NCBI GenBank assembly: GCA_934573735.1
Contig: CAKTMC010000015.1
Coordinates: forward strand, 1-52,083
Length of the DNA stretch: 52,083 bases
Reading direction: 5' to 3'
DNA from: an uncultured Oscillospiraceae bacterium
GTDB taxonomy: Bacteria > Bacillota > Clostridia > Oscillospirales > Oscillospiraceae
The notes below the pieces were generated by a model. It saw only the letters and a list, made by a program, of their open reading frames with translations. It did no database searches and had not been told where the DNA came from. Below are positions 1 through 8,388 of this stretch, piece by piece. The position numbers were made by a program, and so were the translations under genes. Position 1 is the first letter of the stretch, and each line of letters opens with the position of its first letter.

Positions 1-1002
1 CTCACCACGACCTCCGGTGACGTTACGCTCCACGTCCCCCGGCTCAAGGGCGTATCCTTCGAGACTGCCATCATCGAGCGGTATCGCCGCCGGGAAAGCA
101 GCGTGGAAGAAGCGCTCATCGAGATGTATCTGGCTGACGTATCTGTGCGTCGTGTGGAGGACATCACCGAAGCGCTTTGGGGCAGCAAGGTATCGCCCTC
201 CACAATCAGTGAGCTGAATAAAAAAGCTTATGTCCACATCGAAGATTGGCGGAACCGTCCTTTGCATGGCGGCAGATACCCGTATGTCTATGTGGACGGC
301 ATCTACCTGCGCCGCAACTGGGGCGGAGAGTACGAAAATGTGGCGATTCTGGTGGCGATCGCCGTGAATGAGGACGGTTTTCGTGAGGTTTTGGGCGCCG
401 CCTAGGGCATGAAGGAGGACAAGGCCAGCTGGGTCAGCTTCTTCCAGTGGCTTCGTGGACGAGGTCTGGACGGAGTGAAGCTCATCGTTGGCGACAAGTG
501 CATGGGGATGCTGGAGGCCGTGGGCGAGGTGTTCCCGGACGCCAAATACCAGCGCTGCACGGTGCATTTCTACCGCAATGTTTTCTCTGTTGTGCCCAAA
601 TCCAAGGTCAAAATTGTGGCAAAAATGCTCAAGGCGATCCACGCCCAGGAGAGCAAAAAGGCGTCCCGCGAGAAGGCGAAAGCCGTGGTCGCCGAGCTGC
701 GCGCCATGAAGCTGAAGGAGGCTGCCAAGAAGGTCGAGGACGGCATTGAGGAGACGCTGACCTACTGCGATTTTCCCAGCGAGCATTGGACGCGCATCCG
801 TACCAACAATGTGATCGAGCGGCTGAACCGGGAGATCCGTCGGCGCACCCGTGTGGTGGGGACATTCCCCGATGGCAACTCCGCTCTGATGCTGGTCTGT
901 GCCCGGCTCCACCATGTGGCGGGCACCCAGTGGGGCAACAAGAAATACATGAACATGAAGCACTTGGAGGCGGTCATGGACGACGCCTCTATTGCCGGCT
1001 GA
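1..1002 (+). pseudogene. IS256-family transposase, 5'-truncated by window edge, one internal amber stop
   Basis: Frame 1 is open from the first base and encodes the catalytic part of an IS256-family (mutator-type) DDE transposase. The three acidic residues can be placed: Asp in YVDGIYL (codon 295-297), Asp in VGDKCMGM (493-495) and Glu in VIERLNRE (817-819). A single TAG at 403-405 interrupts the frame between LGAA and GMKEDKASW; the frame continues unchanged to a TGA at 1000-1002. From memory of the family the interrupted position is normally Glu, so GAG to TAG is the simplest explanation. The start lies upstream of the window. Without readthrough the protein would lose its second Asp and Glu and be inactive. 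Confidence 0.9.
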
Positions 1003-1058
1003 CTTCACTCAGCCGAGCCTGCAAACAATTTTGCGCATAAATCTTGACGGCACCCTCT
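1003..1058 (+). mobile_element. Right end of the IS256-family element
   Basis: The 55 bases after the transposase stop end in a segment that reads, on the minus strand, GAGGGTGCCGTCAAGATTT followed by an A-rich stretch. This resembles the terminal inverted repeat of IS256-family elements (GAGAnTGTCAAGAATTTT type, from memory). The left end is outside the window, so the target duplication cannot be seen. The exact last base is an estimate. Confidence 0.5.
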
Positions 1059-1096
1059 ACTCGCGTCTTGTTTTGTTTCACACTTAAATAATACGC

Positions 1097-1129
1097 CGAA
1101 GCCCGACTCTATGCAAGAGCCGGGCTTCG
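1097..1129. terminator. Hairpin downstream of the IS and of the lipoprotein gene
   Basis: A 13-bp stem with one mismatch (GAAGCCCGACTC pairing with GAGCCGGGCTTC) encloses a 7-base loop. It lies 3' of the IS on the plus strand and 3' of the convergent minus-strand lipoprotein gene. No strong T-run follows on either strand, so termination is plausible but not certain. Confidence 0.45.
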
Positions 1130-1266
1130 TAATTCTTAGGGACTGCCTCTTAGTGAGACAGCCCCGTAAGGTGGAATTTGTCGCAATTCATAAAACATTA
1201 GCTTGTTATCTATAACTATATAACTTAACTGATTTAAACATCATGTTCATAGGCCTATTTTAATAC

Positions 1267-3342
1267 TCAGTTTTGCTCTGCATGGTAAATACTCAATCTT
1301 GAGTATATGTCTTCCGCAACCTGATTCACAGTTTTATATCCATTGAAAAAAGGTTCTGCTCCGCTACAAACAATCTCATATTCTGGTGCTCTCATATCAT
1401 ACATGCCATACACGCCGCTAAGCAACTGGTCGTATTCGGAAATATATGACTTCTCTGTGACATACTCTTCGTTGATTTTCAATTCTCCAGCATCGATTTT
1501 CTGCACATCATGATCGACTAACCTTTCATATTCTGCCTTCAAAATTGGACAGTAGGGCGACTCCAAATATGTACCATATTCGCTTAGCAACATATACTTA
1601 AGAAATTCCCATGCCCCCTCTTTGTTGTCCGCAGAAGCTGGTATTGCCAATCTGCATGATGGAATGATTATGCCTGTTCCCTGACTAAACGGCAGACCGA
1701 CAATGCTCATATCTCCAGGGTTACCGCCAAAATACTGCCGGTAATCTCGCCAAAATATACTGTGGCTACAGGTAATTGCAAGAATTCTCTGCCTGCCATC
1801 AGATATGTTTTTCACTGCGTTTCCTTCTTCTGTGTTCGGTAGTAAAAACGCAAATTCCAAAATAGCTGCGATATCCTCAATTGAATAATTTTCCGTATTT
1901 CCGCAACAAAACGCCAAAGAAAGAAATGTATCTCTTGATACGGTACCTGCAAAGGCGCTATCTGGATTTCCAAGTGCGTTGAGCTTTTCAGTCACTGTCC
2001 CCTCCGGCAGAGAGGGTTCTACATTACTTCCCACTAAAGTCCAGATGAGAAATGATGGAGATATTCCCAGCAGTTTTCCATTTTTGCTGAGCATTGTATT
2101 AAACGGTGCTTGTAATAGGTCGGAGGTAGATATATCAGCATCAGATTCAAAATATATCAGCAGATTCTCCAGCGCACCCTCTTTTAGAATCTGGCTTGAA
2201 AATGTAGAGGCATCGATTATATCCGGTGCATTCCCTGCGTTTATCTCAGTTGAAAGCATCAACATAGGGTCTTGATATGAACTGTAATCTTTTACAATAA
2301 CACGGTAGTCATGGTTCTCGTCGTTAAAGTGCATAATCACATTAGACAAATCCAACGGGTAGCCATTCAAAGCCAATACGATTTCTTGTACTTCGCCCTG
2401 CGATGGCGTTGCTGCTTGCACTAAACGCAGTCCTTCATCGTTCCACATTATAAAACTTCTGTCAGTCAGTGGGCATAACTTGCCAGAAGGCGTGCCGCCG
2501 TTTCCTGTCCATTGAAATAGGCGGACTGTCTCTCCGCTGGTGCAGTCATAACAGAACACATCGCTTGAGTCTTTGAGATATGCCTTGTCCCCTGCTGCGG
2601 CTATCAGTTGTCCCCCTGTAAATGTTTCTAATTCTTCAAGGCTTCCAGTTTCCGGGTCAAGGCGCAGAATGCTATGGTTGTTCACTTTAAATACGCCCAA
2701 GAAAACCCATGAGCTACTTGAGCACAAAGAGAACGAAGCATCTACCTCTGCTGAGACCACTTTTTCTCCTCGGAAAGAATATCCCTCTAACATGCATCTG
2801 CTCGCAGCAGAAGCATCGTGACTAAAATATAGGGTATCATGGCTCAAAACCATGTCTCGGATATATGTTCCTTTCTCAACCGGTACATGAAAGGCCAGCT
2901 TCGACACTGCTCCGCTGTCTATTGCGTACAGGTCATAAGAAAAAATATCTTTTTCAATCTCTGTGTAAACCAACGCATATATTAAATTGCCGTTCTCTGT
3001 CTGTATGTCAGAAATATACTGTTTTTCCTGAAGCCAGTCCAAATCATACCGTTTGACTATTTTCCCCTCAAGGTCATATACTGTCAGACATTGCTGTTCC
3101 TTCTGCTCTCCCAAAAGCAAAAATCCATCCTCTAATGGAATGATTTGAGAGATGATAATTGGTTTTTCCTCTAATTCCACACTGTGGGATATATATTTTG
3201 TCTCTCCAGAGTTTTCCACAGAGTTAAGCATCAGTTCACCTGATTTGGTGCGCTCGCTAGAATTGCTTTTTCCACAGCCGACCAGCATTACACAAATAAT
3301 GGTTAACAGTACAATTGCACACAGTTTTTTCCCGTTTTTCAT
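1267..3342 (-). CDS. Lipoprotein: propeller-like N-terminal half fused to a family 1 solute-binding half
   Basis: 691 residues. The N-terminus is a lipoprotein signal with a canonical lipobox (MLVGC, Cys23). Residues of about 60-320 carry repeated short beta-type motifs of WD/propeller character; residues of about 330-690 resemble an extracellular family 1 solute-binding protein (NAGNAPDIID, then NKEGAWEFLKYML near the C-terminus). I chose the ATG at 3342 over a GTG three codons upstream because AGGTG lies seven bases before it. No permease or ATPase is adjacent, so it is an orphan binding or sensing lipoprotein. The gene is clearly AT-richer than the genes from 4073 on and lies between IS256 and IS110 remnants, which suggests acquisition. 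Substrate unknown. Confidence 0.75.
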   Translation of the reverse strand: MKNGKKLCAIVLLTIICVMLVGCGKSNSSERTKSGELMLNSVENSGETKYISHSVELEEKPIIISQIIPLEDGFLLLGEQKEQQCLTVYDLEGKIVKRYDLDWLQEKQYISDIQTENGNLIYALVYTEIEKDIFSYDLYAIDSGAVSKLAFHVPVEKGTYIRDMVLSHDTLYFSHDASAASRCMLEGYSFRGEKVVSAEVDASFSLCSSSSWVFLGVFKVNNHSILRLDPETGSLEELETFTGGQLIAAAGDKAYLKDSSDVFCYDCTSGETVRLFQWTGNGGTPSGKLCPLTDRSFIMWNDEGLRLVQAATPSQGEVQEIVLALNGYPLDLSNVIMHFNDENHDYRVIVKDYSSYQDPMLMLSTEINAGNAPDIIDASTFSSQILKEGALENLLIYFESDADISTSDLLQAPFNTMLSKNGKLLGISPSFLIWTLVGSNVEPSLPEGTVTEKLNALGNPDSAFAGTVSRDTFLSLAFCCGNTENYSIEDIAAILEFAFLLPNTEEGNAVKNISDGRQRILAITCSHSIFWRDYRQYFGGNPGDMSIVGLPFSQGTGIIIPSCRLAIPASADNKEGAWEFLKYMLLSEYGTYLESPYCPILKAEYERLVDHDVQKIDAGELKINEEYVTEKSYISEYDQLLSGVYGMYDMRAPEYEIVCSGAEPFFNGYKTVNQVAEDIYSRLSIYHAEQN

Positions 3343-3379
3343 AGCATACACCTATTTTATTCTTAAGTTATCCGAAGCA

Positions 3380-3672
3380 AATCAATATTGGCCTATTAAG
3401 CCCCAAGTTAATATGCTCATGTCTGATGTGAACCTCAAGTCCTACACAGACACAGTATACCACAACGAGGAGCTAAAGTCACTCACAAGATACCGGTTTG
3501 ACAAAGTTCGTGAACGGGCGAAGCTGAAGCAGTCCGTTTCCCGGCTGGTCACGATTCTGTTTCCCGAATTGGAAAAGCTGGTGACCTCTCTACATTAGAC
3601 CTCTGTTTACGCACTTCTCAGCGAGTTTCCAGGCGCTAAGCAGGTCGCCGGAGCACACCTGACCCACTTTCT
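3380..3672 (+). pseudogene. IS110-family transposase remnant
   Basis: The translated segment around 3473-3660 contains LTRYRFDKVRERAKLKQSV, then SRLVTILFPELEKLV, then, after an in-frame TAG at 3596-3598, VYALLSEFPGAKQVAGAHL. These match the central region of IS110-family (RuvC-like DEDD) transposases from memory. Both ends are missing: there is no N-terminal catalytic Asp region and no C-terminal Ser domain. Together with the internal stop this is a decayed fragment. Its upstream limit is uncertain and it abuts the 5' flank of the divergent lipoprotein gene. Confidence 0.75.
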
Positions 3673-3674
3673 CG

Positions 3675-3745
3675 GACATAGTTTGCTGTCTCGTTTCAGA
3701 ATGGTGTGTGGTAACTTCATTCTACCAGAGCCTGCAAGCTATGTC
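3675..3745 (+). repeat. Nested imperfect inverted repeat next to the IS110 remnant
   Basis: GACATAG (3675-3681) pairs with CTATGTC (3739-3745), and AGAATG (3698-3703) pairs with CATTCT (3718-3723), giving a nested fold. A pyrimidine-rich stretch with TTTTTT follows on the plus strand. It may be an old terminator or a relic of another small element. Apart from this fold, the stretch from 3672 to 3849 shows no gene. Confidence 0.4.
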
Positions 3746-3842
3746 TTCTTTTTTGCTCTTTTCAATTTGCGCAACTTATTGTACATTACCCCCCCAAAGA
3801 CGTCCTGTGTAACACATCATTGACTAACCTACACTAAATTCT

Positions 3843-3883
3843 TAAAAAATATGAAGTCTGCGGCAGCTCCGCAGACTTCATAT
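3843..3883 (-). terminator. Intrinsic terminator for the pta-tadA direction
   Basis: A perfect 15-bp stem (ATATGAAGTCTGCGG with its complement at 3869-3883) has a 5-base loop. Read on the minus strand it is followed by TTTTTT (3843-3848). It is the first hairpin with a proper T-run downstream of tadA. Confidence 0.7.
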
Positions 3884-3910
3884 TGCAGTATTATATATAA
3901 TTATATAATT

Positions 3911-3992
3911 CAGCCTGTAGACAAAGCTGTCGGCAATGTATAGAATTGCATGGGGAGAGTGCAGAGAGGGGACGGGAGTTCCCTTTCTGCGT
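3911..3992 (+). repeat. Dispersed repeat, copy 1
   Basis: About 82 bases beginning CAGCCTGTAGACAA and ending in a GCAGAG...CTTTCTGC hairpin. It recurs at 11421-11502 with only scattered substitutions and a short indel. Each copy sits beside another strong hairpin in intergenic DNA. No coding frame. Confidence 0.8.
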
Positions 3993-4003
3993 TCAATCCG
4001 AGC

Positions 4004-4070
4004 TTATTCAGGAGTGTTTTTGAATACTCCTGAATAAGTTTTCAAGGCGTCGAACTTTGTCGACGCCTTG
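4004..4070. repeat. Two back-to-back hairpins downstream of tadA
   Basis: TTATTCAGGAGT (4004-4015) pairs perfectly with 4026-4037, and CAAGGCGTCGA (4043-4053) pairs perfectly with 4060-4070. The second starts two bases beyond the tadA stop codon. Neither has a T-run on the minus strand, so they may stabilise the 3' end of the mRNA, with termination at 3843-3883. Confidence 0.6.
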
Positions 4071-4072
4071 AA

Positions 4073-4519
4073 TTATCGCTTGCTTTTGAAAAAGTCCTTG
4101 AGAAGCCCTGCCGACTCCTCCGCTCTGACATTTCCGAACACTGCGGGGCGATGCCCGTAGCGCTCCTCAAAGAGATTTATGACGCTCCCGCAGGAGCCGG
4201 TCAGCTCGTCACGCGCGGCGAACACCACGGTAGGTATGCGCGAATTTATAATTGCCCCGGCGCACATCGGGCAGGGCTCAAGCGTCACGAATATGCTGCA
4301 TCCCGAAAGCCGCCAGTCACCGGTCGCGGCGCAGGCCTCGCGTATCGCCTCAAGCTCGGCGTGAGCGGTGGCGTCGTGCCCCTCCTCGCGCCGGTTGCGC
4401 CCGCGTCCGATCACGCGCCCATTCTCGTCAACGACGACGCAGCCGACCGGAACCTCGCCGGCGTCTCCCGCCTCGCGCGCAAGCTCCATGGCAAGCGACA
4501 TATATTTTTCCCTGTCCAT
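4073..4519 (-). CDS. tadA: tRNA-specific adenosine deaminase TadA
   Basis: 148 residues, normal for the family. TadA deaminates A34 of tRNA-Arg(ACG) to inosine in the cytoplasm. The zinc-dependent deaminase signature is complete: HAE at 53-55 (zinc His and proton-shuttling Glu) and PCPMC at 82-86 (two zinc Cys). The N-terminal helix (MALAREAGDAGEVPVG-like, here AMELAREAGDAGEVPVG) is typical. It follows pta on the same strand across a 90-base gap containing a hairpin, so it may be partly cotranscribed. Confidence 0.93.
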   Translation of the reverse strand: MDREKYMSLAMELAREAGDAGEVPVGCVVVDENGRVIGRGRNRREEGHDATAHAELEAIREACAATGDWRLSGCSIFVTLEPCPMCAGAIINSRIPTVVFAARDELTGSCGSVINLFEERYGHRPAVFGNVRAEESAGLLKDFFKSKR

Positions 4520-4554
4520 AGCAATACTCCCGCGGCATCGCGCCGCAAATACGA

Positions 4555-4588
4555 GAATACGGGAGACTGAAAAACAGCTCCCGTATTC
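4555..4588. terminator. Hairpin between pta and tadA
   Basis: An 11-bp perfect stem (GAATACGGGAG with its complement at 4578-4588) has a 12-base loop. The minus-strand T content after it is weak, so it may attenuate rather than stop transcription from pta into tadA. On the plus strand a TTTTTT follows 11 bases later. Confidence 0.5.
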
Positions 4589-4608
4589 GGATTTATACTT
4601 TTTTGCCT

Positions 4609-5607
4609 TTATGCCAGTGCCGCGGTGATGATGGACATCTGGTAGACCTCCTCGGCGTTGCAGCCGCGGCTAAGGTCGTTTATCGGGGCGTTCAGACCCT
4701 GAAGAATGGGGCCGTATGCGTCAAAGCCGCCGAGACGCTGAGCTATCTTATAGCCGATGTTGCCGGACTGAATCTCCGGGAATATAAAGGTGTTGGCATA
4801 GCCTGCAACCTTGCTGCCGGGGAACTTGAGCTGACCGACAACGGGGGAGACGGCAGCGTCAAACTGCATCTCGCCGTCGATATCCACGTCGGGAGCCATT
4901 TCCTTGGCGATGGCGGTGGCGTTGCGGACGAGGTCAACATTTGCGCCCTTGCCGGAGCCCTTGGTGGAGTAGGAGAGCATGGCGACCTTCGGGTCAATGC
5001 CGAACACCTTTGCGGTCTTTGCGGTCTCAACGGCGACCTCGGCAAGCTGCTGCGCTGCGCTGAGCCTGACGTTGCCCTCCTTGTCGAGCTTGTCCTCATA
5101 GGAGATGTTTATCGCGCAGTCGCCCATGGCGAGCATCTCGTCGCTGCGAACCATGATAAAGCAGGAGCTTACGAGGTTTGCGCCCTTCTTGGTCTTGACG
5201 AGCTGGAGAGCGGGACGCACGGTGTCTGCGGTGGAATAGGTCGCGCCGCCGAGCAGAGCATCCGCTACGCCGAGCTTGACGAGCATGGTGCCGAAGTAGT
5301 TGCCCTTCATGAGGCTTGCGCGGCACTCCTCGGCGGTCATCTTGCCCTTGCGGAGTTCGACCATGGTGGAGACCATCTCGTCCATGCGGTCGTAGGTCGC
5401 AGGGTCGAGAATTTCAAGCCCCTCGATGTCGAAGCCGCCCTTTTCGGCAGCGGCCTTGACCTCGTCAACATTGCCGACGAGGACGGGGGTGAGGAAGCCG
5501 TCCTTCTTCAGGCGGGCGGCAGACTCGAGAATACGCGCATCGGTACCCTCAGTGTAAACTATCTTGCGAGGATTTTTCTTCAGAATCTCAATAAGATTTT
5601 CAAACAT
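4609..5607 (-). CDS. pta: Phosphate acetyltransferase
   Basis: 332 residues, matching the short single-domain Pta of Firmicutes. It interconverts acetyl-CoA and acetyl phosphate, the step before acetate kinase in acetate formation. Recognisable blocks are KIVYTEGTDARILESAARL at the N-terminus, the central ADALLGGATYSTADTVRPAL, and VAMLSYSTKGSGKG. The frame is open upstream, but the ATG at 5607 is preceded by GGAGGT at a good distance and gives the usual family N-terminus (MFENLIEIL). No ackA is seen in the window. A good promoter lies at 5648-5676. Confidence 0.93.
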   Translation of the reverse strand: MFENLIEILKKNPRKIVYTEGTDARILESAARLKKDGFLTPVLVGNVDEVKAAAEKGGFDIEGLEILDPATYDRMDEMVSTMVELRKGKMTAEECRASLMKGNYFGTMLVKLGVADALLGGATYSTADTVRPALQLVKTKKGANLVSSCFIMVRSDEMLAMGDCAINISYEDKLDKEGNVRLSAAQQLAEVAVETAKTAKVFGIDPKVAMLSYSTKGSGKGANVDLVRNATAIAKEMAPDVDIDGEMQFDAAVSPVVGQLKFPGSKVAGYANTFIFPEIQSGNIGYKIAQRLGGFDAYGPILQGLNAPINDLSRGCNAEEVYQMSIITAALA

Positions 5608-5647
5608 ATCAGCGTACCTCCAAAAGAGTATGATAATTGCATACACT

Positions 5648-5676
5648 AATTTACCACGTCTCAAAGCTTTTTTCAA
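5648..5676 (-). promoter_or_regulatory. Promoter of pta
   Basis: On the minus strand TTGAAA (5676-5671), a 17-base spacer and TAAATT (5653-5648) form a sigma-A type promoter about 40 bases before the pta start. Confidence 0.6.
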
Positions 5677-5769
5677 GAACCTTGCTGCATTATTGACGGC
5701 TTTTAAGCAAAAAATGCGATTTCACGGAAAAAGCATTTTACAAAAGCTCATTTTCGAGGAAAATATCTA

Positions 5770-5798
5770 TTTACAAATCCATGAGCGGTCTGTATAAT
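5770..5798 (+). promoter_or_regulatory. Promoter of the XRE regulator-lepA operon
   Basis: TTTACA (5770-5775), a 17-base spacer and a perfect TATAAT (5793-5798). The start codon of the regulator is 45 bases downstream. Confidence 0.7.
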
Positions 5799-5842
5799 AT
5801 ACAAACTGTAATCAAAAAGGACAAGATGGAGAAGAGAGACAA

Positions 5843-6163
5843 ATGGACAGGACTTTCCCGCAGACTCTCTCGGCGCTGCGCCGTGAGAAAAGCATCAGCC
5901 AGCGAAAGGCGGCAGCCGACCTCGGAATAAGTCAGGCACTGCTCAGCCACTATGAAAACGGCACCCGTGAGCCGGGACTTGCGTTTGTGTGCCGCGTATG
6001 CGACTATTACAATGTGACCGCCGACTATCTGCTTTGCCGCAGCGATAAGCCCGCAGGTGAGCAGAGCGCCGCAGCGGCGCGGCAGTTTATCGAGCGGCTG
6101 CGCGGTCTTGTGAGCGACGCAGAGCGTGCGCTGACCGACCCGGATCTTATAACAGGAGAATAA
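5843..6163 (+). CDS. XRE-family helix-turn-helix regulator
   Basis: 106 residues. Residues of about 8-65 form a Cro/C1-type helix-turn-helix (SISQRKAAADLGISQALLSHYENGTREPG, split here as SISQRKAAADLG and ISQALLSHYENGTREP), followed by YYNVTADYLL, the usual end of this domain. The remaining 40 residues are polar and helical with no recognised ligand domain. The gene ends three bases before lepA and supplies the lepA ribosome site, so the two are cotranscribed. It may autoregulate the pair; the target is unknown. Confidence 0.85.
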   Translation: MDRTFPQTLSALRREKSISQRKAAADLGISQALLSHYENGTREPGLAFVCRVCDYYNVTADYLLCRSDKPAGEQSAAAARQFIERLRGLVSDAERALTDPDLITGE

Positions 6164-6166
6164 GCT

Positions 6167-7972
6167 ATGGCAGATCAGAAGCTGATTCGCAATTTTTCCA
6201 TAATAGCCCATATAGACCACGGCAAATCCACGCTTTCCGACCGTCTCATTGAAAAGTGCGGCGCGGTTGAGCAGCGCGTGATGGAGGATCAGATACTTGA
6301 CAATATGGATCTTGAGCGTGAGCGCGGCATTACCATCAAGGCGCGCGCCGTCGGACTGAGCTACAAGGCTGCCGACGGGCAGGACTATACGCTCAACCTC
6401 ATCGACACGCCGGGGCACGTTGACTTTAACTATGAGGTCAGCCGCTCGCTCGCGGCCTGTGAGGGCGCGGTGCTGGTAGTGGACGCCTCGCAGGGCGTTG
6501 AGGCGCAGACGCTGTCGAACACATATCTTGCGCTGGATAACGACCTTGAGATTTTGCCGGTGATAAATAAAATCGACCTCCCGGCGGCGGACCCGCAGCG
6601 CGTGAAGGACGAGATAGAGGAGATAATCGGCATCCCCGCGCAGGACGCGCCGGAGATAAGCGCGAAGATTGGCCTGAACATCGACGCGGTGCTGGACGAT
6701 ATCGTCAGGAACGTCCCCGCGCCGTCGGGTGACCCGAACGCGCCGTTCAAGGCGCTGATTTTCGACAGCCAGTACGATAACTATCGCGGCGTCATCGTTT
6801 TCATGCGCGTGATGGACGGCACGCTGCACCGTGAGGACGAGGTGCTGCTCATGTCCACGGGCGCGAAATATAAGGTGGTGGAGCTTGGGCATCTGCGTCC
6901 GATAGGGTTTGACCCCTGCGACGAGCTTGCCGCGGGCGACGTCGGATATTTTACCGCCAGCATTAAAAACGTTGCGGATACTCAGGTGGGCGACACGGTG
7001 ACAAGCGCCGAGAGACCGGCTGCAAGCGCATTGCCCGGCTACCGTCCGGCGCGCCCCATGGTCTACTGCGGTATCTATACCGAGGACGGCTCCAAGTACC
7101 CTGACCTCCGCGATGCGCTGGATAAGCTCAAGCTCAACGACGCCTCGCTCTCCTATGAGCCGGAAAGCTCGGTTGCACTCGGCTTCGGCTTCCGCTGCGG
7201 CTTCCTCGGAATGCTGCATATGGAGATTATTCAGGAGCGGCTTGAGCGCGAGTTTAATCTTGAGCTCGTCACGACTCTGCCGAGCGTTATCTATAAGGTT
7301 ATCAAGACCGACGGCAGTGTTGTCATGGTCGATAATCCCCACAATTACCCCGAGACTGCGAGCATCACCGAGGCGTATGAGCCGTATGTCAAGGTTTCGA
7401 TAATCACGCCGAACGAGTTTGTCGGCAATATCATGCCTCTGTGCCAGGAGCGGCGCGGCGATTATAAGAATATGCAGTATCTTGACACGCGCCTTGTCGA
7501 GCTGCACTATGAGATGCCGCTCAATGAGATAATCTATGACTTTTTCGATACGCTCAAGGCGCGCACGAAGGGCTATGCCTCGCTCGACTATGAGCTGAGC
7601 GAGTACCGCGTGAGCGATCTGGTCAAGGTCGATATGCTCTTAAACGGCGACCAGGTGGACGCGCTGAGCTTTATCGCGCACCGCGAAAAGGCATACGGAC
7701 GCGCCCGCCGTCTGTGCGAAAAGCTCAAGGAGAATATCCCGCGTCAGCTTTTTGAGATACCTATACAGGCTGCAATCGGCGGCAAGATAATTGCCCGTGA
7801 GACGGTCAAGGCCATGCGCAAGGACGTGCTTGCCAAGTGCTACGGCGGCGACATCACGCGAAAGAAGAAGCTGCTCGAAAAGCAGAAGGAGGGCAAAAAG
7901 AAGATGCGCCAGCTCGGTACCGTGCAGATACCGACCGAGGCCTTCCTTGCAGTCCTCAAGCTCGATGAGTGA
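6167..7972 (+). CDS. lepA: Elongation factor 4 (LepA), back-translocating GTPase
   Basis: 601 residues, full length. LepA binds the ribosome and acts on stalled or mistranslocated complexes; it is also tied to 30S assembly. G motifs are visible: AHIDHGKSTL (G1), RGITIKA (G2), DTPGHVDF (G3) and NKIDLP (G4). The LepA-specific C-terminal domain is intact, ending in GKKKMRQLGTVQIPTEAFL. The ribosome site AGGAG overlaps the end of the upstream regulator gene. Confidence 0.97.
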   Translation: MADQKLIRNFSIIAHIDHGKSTLSDRLIEKCGAVEQRVMEDQILDNMDLERERGITIKARAVGLSYKAADGQDYTLNLIDTPGHVDFNYEVSRSLAACEGAVLVVDASQGVEAQTLSNTYLALDNDLEILPVINKIDLPAADPQRVKDEIEEIIGIPAQDAPEISAKIGLNIDAVLDDIVRNVPAPSGDPNAPFKALIFDSQYDNYRGVIVFMRVMDGTLHREDEVLLMSTGAKYKVVELGHLRPIGFDPCDELAAGDVGYFTASIKNVADTQVGDTVTSAERPAASALPGYRPARPMVYCGIYTEDGSKYPDLRDALDKLKLNDASLSYEPESSVALGFGFRCGFLGMLHMEIIQERLEREFNLELVTTLPSVIYKVIKTDGSVVMVDNPHNYPETASITEAYEPYVKVSIITPNEFVGNIMPLCQERRGDYKNMQYLDTRLVELHYEMPLNEIIYDFFDTLKARTKGYASLDYELSEYRVSDLVKVDMLLNGDQVDALSFIAHREKAYGRARRLCEKLKENIPRQLFEIPIQAAIGGKIIARETVKAMRKDVLAKCYGGDITRKKKLLEKQKEGKKKMRQLGTVQIPTEAFLAVLKLDE

Positions 7973-7996
7973 TATAATAGTACACTTATTATGTTC

Positions 7997-8022
7997 AATA
8001 ACCGGCCGCAAGGCCGGTTATT
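7997..8022 (+). terminator. GCAA-tetraloop hairpin after lepA
   Basis: A perfect 11-bp stem (AATAACCGGCC) is closed by a GCAA tetraloop, 25 bases past the lepA stop. No T-run follows, so it may be an mRNA-end stabiliser or a Rho-independent-like terminator of the weak kind. Confidence 0.6.
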
Positions 8023-8120
8023 GCCGCCGATGGGGTGGCTTGTGCCCCTGCTTAACACCTGCAAGTCGGAGATGGTGCAGGGATTTAGAATGGCGATGGT
8101 GGTGTTAGGCGCTTTGCCTT

Positions 8121-8329
8121 AGTCCGCGCCCTTGGCGCCCCTTTTAGGGGAGCTGTCGAGCGTGAGCGAGACTGAGGGGTCGCCATGGCTGAGTAAGTGC
8201 CGATAGGGAAAAGAATGGTCGGGGTGCGTTCTGTCTTTTCGGCTCTGCTCTATTCTATACTCTGGCGACCCCTTTCCCCAGTGTGCGCACTGGGGACTTC
8301 CCCTAAGAGGGGCAGCGCCCTGCGGGGCG
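8121..8329. repeat. MITE-like palindromic repeat, unit A
   Basis: The left end has a GCGCCCCTTTTAGGGGAGC palindrome and GACTGAGGGGTCGCC. The right end has GGCGACCCC, a CCCCAGTGTGCGCACTGGGG palindrome and CCCCTAAGAGGGGCAGCG. Left and right ends are inverted relative to each other (AGGGGTCGCC against GGCGACCCCT), with about 80 bases between. No credible coding frame. The same arrangement recurs at 34878-35068. Confidence 0.8.
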
Positions 8330-8332
8330 AGG

Positions 8333-8388
8333 GCTTGGCTCCCCTGAAAGGGGAGCTGTCACCGTAGGTGACTGAGGGGTTCTTCGTC
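8333..8388. repeat. Short solo repeat, unit B
   Basis: A solo left end: GGCTCCCCTGAAAGGGGAGC, then a small GTCACCGTAGGTGAC hairpin and TGAGGGGT. It lacks the internal segment and right end of the longer copies. Confidence 0.7.

Noticed and set aside
3152..3598. 148-codon plus-strand frame starting inside the lipoprotein gene
   Set aside because: Its first half is antisense to the lipoprotein gene; only the end is real IS110 remnant, annotated as a pseudogene from about 3380.
5771..7507. Long minus-strand frame opposite lepA
   Set aside because: lepA motifs are clear on the plus strand; the shadow has no start signal.
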